Of a DNA stretch of 46,976 bases, positions 16,329 to 24,641 are shown one piece after another. Numbering within the stretch: position 1 is the first letter of the stretch; the number at the start of each line of letters is the position of its first letter. Under the pieces are notes generated by a model, which was not told the DNA's origin, did not search any database, and saw only the letters and a list, made by a program, of their open reading frames with translations. The stretch lies in the NCBI GenBank assembly GCA_002480525.1, contig DLCH01000009.1:244505-291480 (forward strand), given 5' to 3'. The stretch comes from Gammaproteobacteria bacterium UBA7803. GTDB taxonomy: Bacteria > Pseudomonadota > Gammaproteobacteria > Pseudomonadales > Azotimanducaceae. Position numbers and translations under genes: made by a program.

Positions 16329-16640
16329 TCACTCGCTCGGCGGCGCCTGACGGCGGCCGGCGCTGCGGCATCCCAGACAGCGTACGAAGGTCTCGCGGGC
16401 CGGGCCCACCACCAGGGTGTCGGCCGCTTCGCTGACGTTGCCGCCGGCGGCGCTGAACGGCAGGCTGACGATGAACGCGGCGGCGCCCAGGGTGGTGATC
16501 ACCAGCCCCACCGGGCGCGCGACCAGGACGTCCCCGGTCATGGCCATGGCGGACGGCTCTTCCTCCTCGGCGGCCCAGGCCGGCGTGGCGACCCAGCCCA
16601 GCAGCAGGACCCACAGCAGCAAACGGCGTGATGGCTTCAT
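16329..16640 (-). CDS. small exported/membrane protein with C-terminal CLGC motif, function unknown
   Basis: A 103-residue protein with a signal-like N-terminus (hydrophobic core LLLWVLLLGW, AWA-AEEEE junction), an acidic stretch, a second hydrophobic segment LVITTLGAAAFIVSLPF, the conserved-looking GGNVSEAADTLVVGPARETFVRCLGC, and a basic tail. I recall similar short proteins in Pseudomonas-type genomes, sometimes labelled multidrug transporter without evidence. The start is ATG 16640; an upstream ATG at 16721 would extend into mutM. It follows mutM on the same strand. Confidence 0.7.
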   Translation of the reverse strand: MKPSRRLLLWVLLLGWVATPAWAAEEEEPSAMAMTGDVLVARPVGLVITTLGAAAFIVSLPFSAAGGNVSEAADTLVVGPARETFVRCLGCRSAGRRQAPPSE

Positions 16641-16707
16641 GTCGACGGTTCCATTGGTTGCTGTCGCGGCCGGCGATCCTGCCGACCCTCTCCTCGACAC
16701 TCTAGCA

Positions 16708-17538
16708 CTAGTTCGCCGCAATACCTTGGGCTCGTTGGCATTTCGGACAGAAAACCGTTGCCCGCTGCCCCAGGCGGAGGCCGCGCAGCGTGGCGCCGCA
16801 GACCTTGCAGGGCTCGCCGTCGCGCCCGTACACGAACAGCGACTGGCGGAAATAGCCGGGCTGGCCGTCCTGGTTGACGAAGTCCCGCAGGGTGGTGCCG
16901 CCCATCTCGATGGCCTGGCCGAGCACGGTCTTGACCGCTGCCGCGAGCCGCTGGTAGCTGGCCAGGGTCACCCGCGACGCCTGCAGCGTCGGCCGGATGC
17001 GCGCCAGGAACAGCGCCTCGTTGGCGTAGATGTTGCCGACGCCCACGACGACGCGGCCGTCCATCAGCAGATGCTTCACGGCCACCCGCCGGCCCCGCGC
17101 GGCCCGCTTGAGCCAGGCGCCGGTGAAATCCTCCGAGAGCGGCTCGACCCCCAGCCGCGCCAGCAGCCAGTGCGGCTCCGCCCCCGCAGGCTGCCAGTGC
17201 AGGCTGCCGAAACGGCGCGGGTCGTTGAGCCGGAGCATCCGGCCGGAATCCAGGTTCAGGTCGACGTGGTCGTGCTTGAGCGGCGGCGTGCCGACCGGCA
17301 GCACGCGCAGGCTGCCGGACATGCCGAGGTGGGCGATCAGGGTACCCCGGTCCAGCTCCAGCAGCAGGTACTTGGCGCGCCGGGCGACCTGGCGCACGGT
17401 GGCGCCGGCCAGCTCGGCCGGCAGCTCGACGGGCCAGCGCAGCGCCGGGTTGCGGACTTCCCAGGAAACGATGCGGCGCCCTGCCAGATGCGGCTCGATG
17501 CCCCGGCGGGTGGTCTCGACTTCCGGCAGTTCCGGCAC
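16708..17538 (-). CDS. mutM: formamidopyrimidine-DNA glycosylase MutM (Fpg)
   Basis: Bifunctional DNA glycosylase/AP lyase that removes 8-oxoguanine and formamidopyrimidines. The N-terminal catalytic Pro and Glu appear in PELPEVETTRRG, the helix-two-turn-helix region contains NIYANEALFLARIRP, and the C-terminal zinc finger has CKVC and CPKC pairs 16 residues apart. The 276-residue length is normal. The gene lies 123 bp downstream of rpmG on the same strand, the usual rpmB-rpmG-mutM neighbourhood, with a hairpin in between. Confidence 0.96.
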   Translation of the reverse strand: MPELPEVETTRRGIEPHLAGRRIVSWEVRNPALRWPVELPAELAGATVRQVARRAKYLLLELDRGTLIAHLGMSGSLRVLPVGTPPLKHDHVDLNLDSGRMLRLNDPRRFGSLHWQPAGAEPHWLLARLGVEPLSEDFTGAWLKRAARGRRVAVKHLLMDGRVVVGVGNIYANEALFLARIRPTLQASRVTLASYQRLAAAVKTVLGQAIEMGGTTLRDFVNQDGQPGYFRQSLFVYGRDGEPCKVCGATLRGLRLGQRATVFCPKCQRAQGIAAN

Positions 17539-17616
17539 GGCGGCGGATCGTGAGGCGGCGGCGGGCGGGTCAGGGGTCAGACCGGGGCGCGACGCGCACC
17601 CGGCGGGCGGCTGCAG

Positions 17617-17651
17617 GGTCCGGCCGCGATGTTCGAACCCATCGCCGGACC
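17617..17651 (-). terminator. bulged hairpin downstream of rpmG
   Basis: GGTCCGG (17617-17623) and CGATG (17627-17631) pair with CATCG and CCGGACC (17640-17651), leaving a three-base bulge and an eight-base loop. It starts 10 bp after the rpmG stop on the transcribed (minus) strand and precedes mutM. No U-tract follows, so it may be an attenuator, a processing site or a 3' stabiliser rather than a full terminator. Confidence 0.4.
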
Positions 17652-17661
17652 CCGGGGCGGA

Positions 17662-17817
17662 TTACTTGATCTTCGCTTCGGTGTAGAGCACGTGCTTGCG
17701 GACGACGGGATCGTACTTCTTCATCTCCATCTTGTCCGGCGTGTTCCGCTTGTTCTTGTCGGTGGTATAGAAGTGGCCGGTGCCGGCGCTCGATACCAGT
17801 CTGATCTTCTCTCTCAT
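17662..17817 (-). CDS. rpmG: 50S ribosomal protein L33
   Basis: A 51-residue protein beginning MREKIRLVSSAGTGHFYTT and ending HVLYTEAKIK, the full length of bacterial L33. The zinc-binding Cys pairs of the C+ form are absent, so this is the zinc-independent type. GGAG lies just before the ATG, and the gene is 9 bp from rpmB, giving the conserved rpmB-rpmG operon. Confidence 0.95.
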   Translation of the reverse strand: MREKIRLVSSAGTGHFYTTDKNKRNTPDKMEMKKYDPVVRKHVLYTEAKIK

Positions 17818-17826
17818 GACCGCTCC

Positions 17827-18063
17827 TTACTGTCCGGCTTCGCGGCGACGGATATCGGCGAGCACGACCTCGATACCCTTCTTGTCGATGATGCGCATGC
17901 CCTTCGAGGACACCCGCAGGCGCACGAAACGCTTCTCGCTCTCCACCCAGAACCGGTGGTAGTGCAGGTTGGGCTGGAACCGCCGGCGGGTCTTGTTCTG
18001 AGCGTGGCTGACGTTGTTTCCGGTCAGCGGCCGCTTGCCGGTCACCTGGCAGACTTGAGACAT
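17827..18063 (-). CDS. rpmB: 50S ribosomal protein L28
   Basis: A 78-residue large-subunit protein. MSQVCQVTGKRPLTGNNVSHA and the RRRFQPNLH block are characteristic of L28, and the C-terminal SSKGMRIIDKKGIE matches the family. It leads the rpmB-rpmG pair behind a strong promoter. Confidence 0.97.
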   Translation of the reverse strand: MSQVCQVTGKRPLTGNNVSHAQNKTRRRFQPNLHYHRFWVESEKRFVRLRVSSKGMRIIDKKGIEVVLADIRRREAGQ

Positions 18064-18093
18064 GGCAACAGGGCCCTGAAAAAATGAGGCGCG

Positions 18094-18122
18094 TTTATAC
18101 CAGAGCCCCCTGAACTCGGCAA
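18094..18122 (-). promoter_or_regulatory. strong sigma70 promoter of rpmB-rpmG
   Basis: On the minus strand TTGCCG (18122-18117), a 17-bp spacer and TATAAA (18099-18094) form a near-ideal promoter, with TGG directly before the -10 as an extended -10 element. It lies about 30 bp before the rpmB ATG; the leader contains a run of six T and the palindrome CAGGGCCCTG. Confidence 0.75.
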
Positions 18123-18168
18123 CTGTCCGTCGCCCCTGCCGGGCGCCGGACGCCGACCGGGAGACGCC

Positions 18169-18840
18169 TCAGAGCAGCCCCCGCTCCGCCATCGACACCG
18201 TGGCGCCGTGCCCCACGACCACGTGGTCGATCACGCGCACGTCCAGATGCGACAGCAGCCGGCGCAGCTCGTCGGTGAGGGTGACGTCGCTCGGGCTCGG
18301 CTCGGGATGCCCGGAGGGATGATTGTGGGCGAGGATCAGCGCCGCCGCGTTGTGGGCCAGGGCGCGCTTGAGCACCTCGCGGGGATGCACGCTGGCCCGG
18401 TCCACGGAGCCGAGAAACAGCGGCTCGAAGGCCAGCAGCCGGTGGCGGGCGTCCAGGAACAGGCAGGCGAACACCTCCCGCTCCAGCGCCGACAGCTTGT
18501 GCTGCAGGAACCGCCGCACCGCGCGGGTGTCGGCCAGCAGGGGCCGGTCCGCGACGCCGGCCGCGACGTGGCGCTCGCCCAGGGCGAACGCGGCCTTGAG
18601 CTGCGCCACCCGGGCCGGACCGAGCCCGCGGACCCGGCACAGCCGATCCGCGGGCGCCCGCAGCAGGCCGCGCAGGCCGCCGAAGGCCTCCAGCAGCGAT
18701 CGGGCGAAGGCGACCACGTCCCGCTGGCCGTCGCCGGTGCCCAGGCAGACGGCCAGCAGCTCCGCATCGCTCAGCGCGTCCGGCCCGCAGCGCAGCAGCC
18801 GCTCCCGGGGGCGCTCGGCGTCGGCGGGGCGTGCCGCCAT
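18169..18840 (-). CDS. radC: RadC family JAMM/MPN+ protein
   Basis: A 223-residue protein with an N-terminal helix-hairpin-helix-like region (PRERLLRCGPDALSDAELLA, then VRGLGPARVAQLKAA) and a C-terminal JAB1/MPN-type metalloprotease-like domain carrying HNHPSG and a downstream Asp in SDVTLT. Despite the name, a DNA repair role is not supported in E. coli; the function is unclear. The start at 18840 gives the usual family length; an ATG at 18879 with a better ribosome binding site would add 13 Gly/Ala-rich residues. It is divergent from coaBC, the usual arrangement. Confidence 0.92.
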   Translation of the reverse strand: MAARPADAERPRERLLRCGPDALSDAELLAVCLGTGDGQRDVVAFARSLLEAFGGLRGLLRAPADRLCRVRGLGPARVAQLKAAFALGERHVAAGVADRPLLADTRAVRRFLQHKLSALEREVFACLFLDARHRLLAFEPLFLGSVDRASVHPREVLKRALAHNAAALILAHNHPSGHPEPSPSDVTLTDELRRLLSHLDVRVIDHVVVGHGATVSMAERGLL

Positions 18841-19000
18841 GGCAGCCGCACCGGCGCCGGCCGGCCCGCGCCCCTGCATCTGTTCAGGCCGGCTTTCCTG
18901 CTGCACCCGCTGCTCCCGCCGCAATAGTGGGCTCTCCGCTATGGTGGTATGGTTGCCGGCGCCTAACGCCACGTCGATCCAACTGAATGACCGCCGCGCG

Positions 19001-20272
19001 ATGACCCAGGGCCCCGAATCCCCAGCCGCCGCCGTGCCGCTCCAGGGACGCCGCATACTACTGGGCGTCAGCGGCGGCATCGCTGCGTACAAAGCGCCGC
19101 TGCTTGTACGCCGACTGCGCGACGGGGGCGCCGACGTCCAGGTCGTCACGACCCGCAGCGCCGAGCAGTTCGTCACCGCCACGACCCTGCAGGCCGTGTC
19201 CGGCCGGGTGGTCCGCAACGACCTGTGGGATCCGCAGGGCGAGGCGGCCATGGGCCACATCGAGCTGGCGCGCTGGGCCGACCTGCTGGTGATCGCTCCC
19301 GCCACGGCGGACCTGCTCAGCCGGCTGGCGGCGGGCCGGGCCGACGACCTGCTCACCACCCTGCGCCTGGCGACCCGGGCGCCGGTGCTGCTCGCCCCCG
19401 CCATGAACGTGGCCATGTGGGAGCATCCCGCCACCCAGCGAAACCTCGCGACGCTGCGCGCCGACGGCTGCCACGTCGCCGGGCCGGAGGCGGGCGCCAT
19501 GGCCTGCGGCGAGTTCGGTCCGGGGCGCATGATGGAACCGGAGGACCTGCTCGAGCAGATCGTCGCGCTGCTCGGACCCGCGACCGGCGCCGCGCCCCTG
19601 CCGGACCTGTCCGGCCGCCGGGTGCTGGTGACCGCCGGTCCGACCCGGGAAGCCATCGATCCGGTGCGCTACATCAGCAATCACAGCTCGGGCAAGCAGG
19701 GCTACGCGGTCGCTGCCGCGGCAGCCCGGGCCGGAGCCCGGGTGGTGCTGGTGAGCGGGCCGGTGGGCCTGCCCGCACCGCCCGGCGTCGACCGGGTGTC
19801 CGTCGAGAGCGCCGCGGACATGCACGCCGCGGTCACGAGCCGGCTGGACAACTGTGACGTGTTCATCGGCGTCGCCGCCGTGGCCGACTACCGGCCCAGC
19901 GAGGTGGCGCCGCAGAAGATGAAGAAGCCCGACACCGGGCCCGCGGATCTGACCCTGACCCTCACCCAGAACCCGGACATCATCGCCGACGTCGCCCGGC
20001 ACACGCCGCGGCCGCTGGTGGTCGGCTTCGCCGCCGAGACCGAGCGCGTGCTCGAGCACGGCCGCGCCAAGCGTGCCCGCAAAGGCATGGACCTGATCGT
20101 CGTCAACGACGTGTCCGATCCGACCATCGGCTTCAACAGCGACCAGAACGCCGTCACGCTGATCTCCGCGGCCGGCGAACGCACCCTGCCGAGATCCGGC
20201 AAGGACGCCGTCGCCGCGGCCATTCTCGAGGCCGTCGCCGAGCAGCTCACGCCGGCCGGCCGCGGCGGCTGA
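19001..20272 (+). CDS. coaBC: bifunctional phosphopantothenoylcysteine decarboxylase / phosphopantothenate-cysteine ligase CoaBC
   Basis: Two consecutive steps of coenzyme A synthesis in one 423-residue protein. The N-terminal flavin-dependent CoaC domain has GVSGGIAAYK, the active-site His in MGHIEL (residue 86), PAMNVAMW at 133-140 and the catalytic Cys 169 in MACGEFGPGRMMEP. The C-terminal CoaB ligase starts near VLVTAGPTREAIDPVRYISN and carries the KMKK segment. ATG 19001 is chosen because the protein then aligns with the family; upstream frame runs through radC. The dut gene that often follows is missing here. Confidence 0.95.
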   Translation: MTQGPESPAAAVPLQGRRILLGVSGGIAAYKAPLLVRRLRDGGADVQVVTTRSAEQFVTATTLQAVSGRVVRNDLWDPQGEAAMGHIELARWADLLVIAPATADLLSRLAAGRADDLLTTLRLATRAPVLLAPAMNVAMWEHPATQRNLATLRADGCHVAGPEAGAMACGEFGPGRMMEPEDLLEQIVALLGPATGAAPLPDLSGRRVLVTAGPTREAIDPVRYISNHSSGKQGYAVAAAAARAGARVVLVSGPVGLPAPPGVDRVSVESAADMHAAVTSRLDNCDVFIGVAAVADYRPSEVAPQKMKKPDTGPADLTLTLTQNPDIIADVARHTPRPLVVGFAAETERVLEHGRAKRARKGMDLIVVNDVSDPTIGFNSDQNAVTLISAAGERTLPRSGKDAVAAAILEAVAEQLTPAGRGG

Positions 20273-20327
20273 CCCGTCCGGGCCCACGCCGCGGTGGGTG
20301 AGTGAGGGGCCGCTAACCGGACGCACG

Positions 20328-20355
20328 TTTGAATTCGAGCCGTTCGCTGGATACA
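20328..20355 (+). promoter_or_regulatory. possible promoter of the algC-type gene
   Basis: TTTGAA (20328-20333) and GATACA (20350-20355) are 16 bp apart, about 46 bp before the TTG start, in the only AT-richer part of the 129-bp gap after coaBC. The match is weak. Confidence 0.3.
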
Positions 20356-20401
20356 GCCGGCCTCGCCAACTACCATTGGACGAGGGATTGAGGACATAGT
20401 C

Positions 20402-23050
20402 TTGGAAGGAAATCAGCAGGACGGGCCCGTCACGACGCCGACCCGTCAGCGACGCTCCGGGCAGGGCATCTGGACCGGCGCCCTGATCATCATCGGGCTG
20501 AGCGTGGCCGGGCTGCTGGTCTCGGCCGGCGTGCTCTGGCTCCAGCTCGTCAAGGACACCAACGCCACCCACGCCGCCGCCGTCACGGAGGCAGCGGCCG
20601 CGCGCTACGCCGCCCTGGTCGACAGCCGCGTGGCGGGGCTGCGCACCGAGCTCGGCGCCATGGCCTCCGCCCCGGACACGGTCGCCGCGCTGACCTCCGG
20701 CGACCCGGCCCGCATGGCCGCCGCGAGCCGCCGGCTCACCGGGCTGCTGGCCCACGCCGAGCGCATGGAGATCATCCCGGCCGGCGGCGCGCGGGTGGAC
20801 CTCGATGCCGCGGTCCCCATCTCCTACGCCGCGGTGGACGTCATCCAGCGCGCCGAGACCCAACCCTTCGTCGGCCCGGACGGCGTCAAGCTGGACGGTC
20901 AGAACAGCCGCTTCTACGCCGCCCACCCGATCATCGACGGCGGCGGCGTGGCCGGCGTGCTGTTCGCCGCGCTGTCCGCGGAATACCTGCTGGAACCGAT
21001 CCGCCTGTTCGGCGACGTCCCGGGCCGCATGACCCTGGAGCAGCGCTTCGAGGGCACCGAGCCCGTCACCCTGCTGCAGTGGGGCGAGGTCGACGGCGAC
21101 GCCGAAGCCCGGGTGGTGCAGGACACGCGGCTGCCCCACTGGCGCGTGGTGCTGGAGCCGGATCCCGCCGCGATCGCGCCGGTGGCCGGCGCCACCGACC
21201 TGCTCACCGCCCTGGCCGCCGCCCTCGGGCTGATGCTGGCCGGGGTGCTGTTCGCCTTCTCGAGCCTGTCCCGCAAGCTGCGCCACGACAGCGGCGTGCT
21301 GCTCGAGCAGGCCAGCAACGCCATCCGCGGGCGGCGGCTGCAGCCCCAGCGCTACCAGCTCAACGCCTTTCACGACATGGCCCGGGAGATCGGCCGCATG
21401 GCGCGCCCCGGCCGGGATGTCGACGACGAACGTCCGGCCGCCGCCGGGCCGGCGGCCAGGTCCGCCGGCACCCGCGGCCCGGCACAACAACCAGAAGAAC
21501 CGGACCAGGAGCGAGACGAAGTGGCTGATCTGCTCGACGACGAGCCCGACAAGGACAGGAAAGCCGGCGGCCGTGCCCGGCGGGGCGACGACGACTTCCT
21601 GGAAGTCAGCAGCGCAGGCAGCGCCCGGGACAACTTCGGCATCGAGGTCACCGAGGACACCTCGCCCCTGGCCATGGGGCTCGAGCTCGCGCCCGAGATC
21701 TTCCGCTCCTACGACATCCGCGGCATCACCACCCAGGACCTCACCGAGGAGGTGGTCTACTGGATCGGCCGGGCCTTCGCCGCCGAGGCCCGGGACGCCG
21801 GACGCCAGCGGGTCGCGGTCGGCCGCGACGGCCGCCACTCCAGCGCGCCGCTGCGCGACGCCCTGAGCCGGGGCCTCACCGAGGGCGGCGTGGACGTGCT
21901 CGACATCGGCCAGGTGCCGACGCCGGTGCTGTACTTCGCCACCCACGTGCTCGACACCGGCACCGGCATCATGATCACGGGCTCCCACAACCCGCCCGAG
22001 TACAACGGCCTGAAGATGATGATCGCCGGCGTGACCCTGGCCGAGGAGCGCATTCAGGCGCTGCGGGCGCGCATCGAGGAGAACCGCCTGTCCGAGGGCG
22101 ACGGCGACATCGAGACCGTCGACGTGGCCGGCCAGTACCTCGACCGCATCGTCGACGACGTGGTGGTGGCGCAACCGCTCAAGGTGGTCGTCGACTGCGG
22201 CAACGGCGTCGCCGGCAACCTGGCGCCGACGCTGATCTCCCAGCTCGGCTGCGAGGTGGTGCCCCTGTATTGCGACGTCGACGGCGACTTCCCGAATCAC
22301 CATCCGGACCCGGCGGAGCCGGAGAACCTGGAAGACCTGATCACCGTGGTGAAGGCCGAGAAGGCCGACCTGGGCCTCGCCTTCGACGGCGACGGCGACC
22401 GGGTGGGGGTGGTGACCGCGAGCGGCGAGATCATCTGGCCGGACAAGCTGCTGATGCTCTACGCCCAGGACATCGTCGCCCGCAACCCGGGCGCGGACAT
22501 CATCTACGACGTGAAGTGCAGCCGGCACCTGAACAGCCTGATCGCCGACCTCGGCGGCCGGCCCATCATGTGGAAGACCGGGCATTCCCACATCAAGGCC
22601 AAGATCAAGGAAACCGGCGCCCTGCTGGCCGGTGAGTTCAGCGGCCACATCTGCTTCGGCGAGCGCTGGTACGGCTTCGACGACGCGCTCTACTCGGCCG
22701 CGCGGCTGCTGGAGATCCTGGGCGCCACCGAGGCCAGCGCCGACGAGCTGTTCGCCCAGTTCCCCATCACCTACTCGACGCCGGAGCTGAAGATCCGCAC
22801 CACCGAGCAGGCCAAGTTCGAGGTCATCCAGCGCCTCGCCATCGACGGCGACTTCAGCGGCGGCACCATCACCACCATCGACGGCGTGCGGGTGGACTAT
22901 CCGGACGGCTGGGGGCTGATCCGGGCATCGAATACCAGCCCGGTGCTGTCGCTGCGCTTCGAGGCCGACGGCCAGGCGTCCCTCGACCGCATCCAGGACG
23001 TGTTCCAGGCGCAGCTCGCCACCATCGACCCCGAACTCAAGTTCCGATAG
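20402..23050 (+). CDS. algC: phosphomannomutase/phosphoglucomutase with N-terminal membrane-anchored sensor-like region
   Basis: An 882-residue protein in two parts. Residues ~1-345 have a membrane segment near 23-48, an extracytoplasmic region of ~215 residues, and a second membrane segment near 268-289. A charged low-complexity linker follows (~345-420). The C-terminal ~460 residues are a complete alpha-D-phosphohexomutase: FRSYDIRG, phosphoserine loop GIMITGSHNPPEYNG, metal loop DGDGDR, sugar loop GEFSGH and phosphate-binding RASNTSPVLSLRF. It interconverts hexose 1- and 6-phosphates for polysaccharide precursors. Start is TTG 20402 with GAGGA 7 nt upstream. Long AlgC forms with such an N-terminus are known in Pseudomonas. 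It precedes argB by 6 bp. Confidence 0.92.
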   Translation: MEGNQQDGPVTTPTRQRRSGQGIWTGALIIIGLSVAGLLVSAGVLWLQLVKDTNATHAAAVTEAAAARYAALVDSRVAGLRTELGAMASAPDTVAALTSGDPARMAAASRRLTGLLAHAERMEIIPAGGARVDLDAAVPISYAAVDVIQRAETQPFVGPDGVKLDGQNSRFYAAHPIIDGGGVAGVLFAALSAEYLLEPIRLFGDVPGRMTLEQRFEGTEPVTLLQWGEVDGDAEARVVQDTRLPHWRVVLEPDPAAIAPVAGATDLLTALAAALGLMLAGVLFAFSSLSRKLRHDSGVLLEQASNAIRGRRLQPQRYQLNAFHDMAREIGRMARPGRDVDDERPAAAGPAARSAGTRGPAQQPEEPDQERDEVADLLDDEPDKDRKAGGRARRGDDDFLEVSSAGSARDNFGIEVTEDTSPLAMGLELAPEIFRSYDIRGITTQDLTEEVVYWIGRAFAAEARDAGRQRVAVGRDGRHSSAPLRDALSRGLTEGGVDVLDIGQVPTPVLYFATHVLDTGTGIMITGSHNPPEYNGLKMMIAGVTLAEERIQALRARIEENRLSEGDGDIETVDVAGQYLDRIVDDVVVAQPLKVVVDCGNGVAGNLAPTLISQLGCEVVPLYCDVDGDFPNHHPDPAEPENLEDLITVVKAEKADLGLAFDGDGDRVGVVTASGEIIWPDKLLMLYAQDIVARNPGADIIYDVKCSRHLNSLIADLGGRPIMWKTGHSHIKAKIKETGALLAGEFSGHICFGERWYGFDDALYSAARLLEILGATEASADELFAQFPITYSTPELKIRTTEQAKFEVIQRLAIDGDFSGGTITTIDGVRVDYPDGWGLIRASNTSPVLSLRFEADGQASLDRIQDVFQAQLATIDPELKFR

Positions 23051-23056
23051 GCCGCC

Positions 23057-23971
23057 ATGCAGATCTCCGACGACCAGGCTCGCAACATCGCCAGCGTCCT
23101 GACCGAGGCGCTGCCGTACATCCGCCGCTATCACGGCACGACGCTGGTGATCAAATACGGCGGCAACGCCATGGTGGAGGAGCGCCTCCAGAACACCTTC
23201 GCCCGGGACATCGTGCTGCTGAAGCTGGTCGGCATGAATCCGGTGGTGGTGCACGGCGGCGGCCCCCAGATCGGCAACCTGCTGAAGCGGCTGAACATCG
23301 AGAGCCGCTTCGTCGACGGCATGCGCGTCACCGACGAGGAGACCATGGACGTCGTCGAGATGGTGCTCGGCGGCCTGGTGAACCAGGAGATCGTGTCGCT
23401 GATCAATCAGCACGGCGGCCGGGCGGTGGGCGTCACCGGCAAGGACGGCAGCCTCATCCGCGCGCGCAAGCTGACCCTCAAACGCACCGACCCGGCGCTG
23501 ACCGCCCCCGAGATCATCGACATCGGTCACGTCGGCGAGGTGGTGGACGTGAACGTCGCCCTGCTGGACTCCCTGACCCGCGACGACTTCATTCCGGTGG
23601 TGGCGCCGATCGGCGTCGGCGCCGACGGCGAGTCCTACAACATCAACGCGGACATCGTCGCCGGCCGGCTGGCGGAGGCCCTCACCGCCGAGAAGCTGAT
23701 TCTGCTGACCAACCGTCCAGGCATCATGGGCGCCACCGGCGACCGCCTGCCGAGCCTCACCGCCGCCGAAGTCGGCGCGCTGATCGCCGACGGCACCATC
23801 AACGAGGGCATGCTGCCCAAGACCGAGTGCGCCCTGGCCGCCCTGCGCGGCGGCGTCGGCAGCGTGCAGATCATCGACGGCACCATCGCCCACTCGCTGC
23901 TCATCGAGATCTTCACGGATGCCGGCATCGGCACCAAGATCACCCTGGAGGCCGACGCCGATGCCGGCTGA
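23057..23971 (+). CDS. argB: acetylglutamate kinase
   Basis: Phosphorylates N-acetylglutamate in the second step of arginine synthesis. The 304-residue amino-acid-kinase fold has the N-terminal VIKYGGNAM with the catalytic Lys, VVHGGGPQIGNLL, the substrate loop SRFVDGMRVTD and the C-terminal KTECALAALRGGV. The N-terminal helix ahead of the core is present, as in arginine-inhibited hexameric forms, so feedback inhibition is likely. It follows algC by 6 bp and precedes slmA by 37 bp, the common algC-argB order. Confidence 0.96.
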   Translation: MQISDDQARNIASVLTEALPYIRRYHGTTLVIKYGGNAMVEERLQNTFARDIVLLKLVGMNPVVVHGGGPQIGNLLKRLNIESRFVDGMRVTDEETMDVVEMVLGGLVNQEIVSLINQHGGRAVGVTGKDGSLIRARKLTLKRTDPALTAPEIIDIGHVGEVVDVNVALLDSLTRDDFIPVVAPIGVGADGESYNINADIVAGRLAEALTAEKLILLTNRPGIMGATGDRLPSLTAAEVGALIADGTINEGMLPKTECALAALRGGVGSVQIIDGTIAHSLLIEIFTDAGIGTKITLEADADAG

Positions 23972-24008
23972 CCGACGCCGCCCGCTGACCGCCGGGAGAC
24001 CCTGATCC

Positions 24009-24593
24009 GTGCCACCGAAGGGAAACCGACGCCAGGAAATCCTCCAGGCCTTCGCCCTCATGCTGGAGACCCATCCGGGCAGCCGAATCACCACCGCGGC
24101 GCTGGCCCGGGAGGTCGGCGTGTCGGAGGCCGCGCTCTACCGCCACTTCCCCAGCAAGGCCAAGATGCTCGAGAGCCTGATCGAGTTCATCGAGGAGAGC
24201 CTGTTCACCCGCATCACCCGGATTCTGTCGGAGGAGCCCACCGCCCAGCGCCGCTGCCGCACCATCCTGTGGCTGCTGCTGTCGTTCGCGGAGCGCAATC
24301 CCGGCATGGCGAGGCTGCTGGTGGGCGACGCCCTGCTGGGTGAGACCGAGCGACTGCGCAACCGCATCCGCCAGCTGTTCGACCGCCTCGAGACCCAGCT
24401 TCGGCTGATTCTGCGGGAGTGGGCGGTGACCCGCGTGCCGGGACCCGAGCTCGGCAGCACCGCCGCGGCCAATCTGCTGCTCTCCGCCGCGGAAGGCCGG
24501 ATCAACCAGTTCGTGCGCAGCGAGTTCCGCGCCCTGCCGACCGCGGGCTGGGAAGAGCAGTGGGAAGCGCTGGAGCGCGCGGTCTTCCGCTGA
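24009..24593 (+). CDS. slmA: nucleoid occlusion factor SlmA (TetR family)
   Basis: A 194-residue TetR-type protein. The N-terminal helix-turn-helix contains ITTAALAREVGVSEAALYRHFPSKAKMLESLI, and the C-terminal helical domain has the SlmA-type FAERNPGMARLLVGDALLGE and NQFVRSEFR blocks. SlmA binds specific sites around the chromosome and antagonises FtsZ polymerisation over the nucleoid. Start is GTG 24009 with GGGAGA upstream. Linkage to argB/coaBC and pyrE is typical and supports SlmA over a generic TetR regulator. Confidence 0.92.
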   Translation: MPPKGNRRQEILQAFALMLETHPGSRITTAALAREVGVSEAALYRHFPSKAKMLESLIEFIEESLFTRITRILSEEPTAQRRCRTILWLLLSFAERNPGMARLLVGDALLGETERLRNRIRQLFDRLETQLRLILREWAVTRVPGPELGSTAAANLLLSAAEGRINQFVRSEFRALPTAGWEEQWEALERAVFR

Positions 24594-24602
24594 ACCCCGC
24601 GC

Positions 24603-24641
24603 CGGACGCCGGTTCCCGCTTTCAGCGGGAACCGGCGTCCG
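24603..24641. terminator. perfect 18-bp stem-loop between convergent genes
   Basis: Arms 24603-24620 and 24624-24641 are exact reverse complements around a three-base TTC loop. The hairpin starts 9 bp after slmA and overlaps the last codons and stop of the convergent gene, so it can act on both transcripts. It lacks T-tracts. Confidence 0.6.

Noticed and set aside
17617..17651. TTCGAACC loop resembling a tRNA T-arm
   Set aside because: The flanking sequence gives no acceptor, D or anticodon arm; it is only the loop of the rpmG-mutM hairpin.
19058..24094. A 1,678-codon open frame on the minus strand, antisense to coaBC, algC and argB
   Set aside because: It mirrors the codon structure of the real + strand genes in GC-rich DNA, has no recognisable domain and spans several gene boundaries. 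It is a codon-bias artefact.
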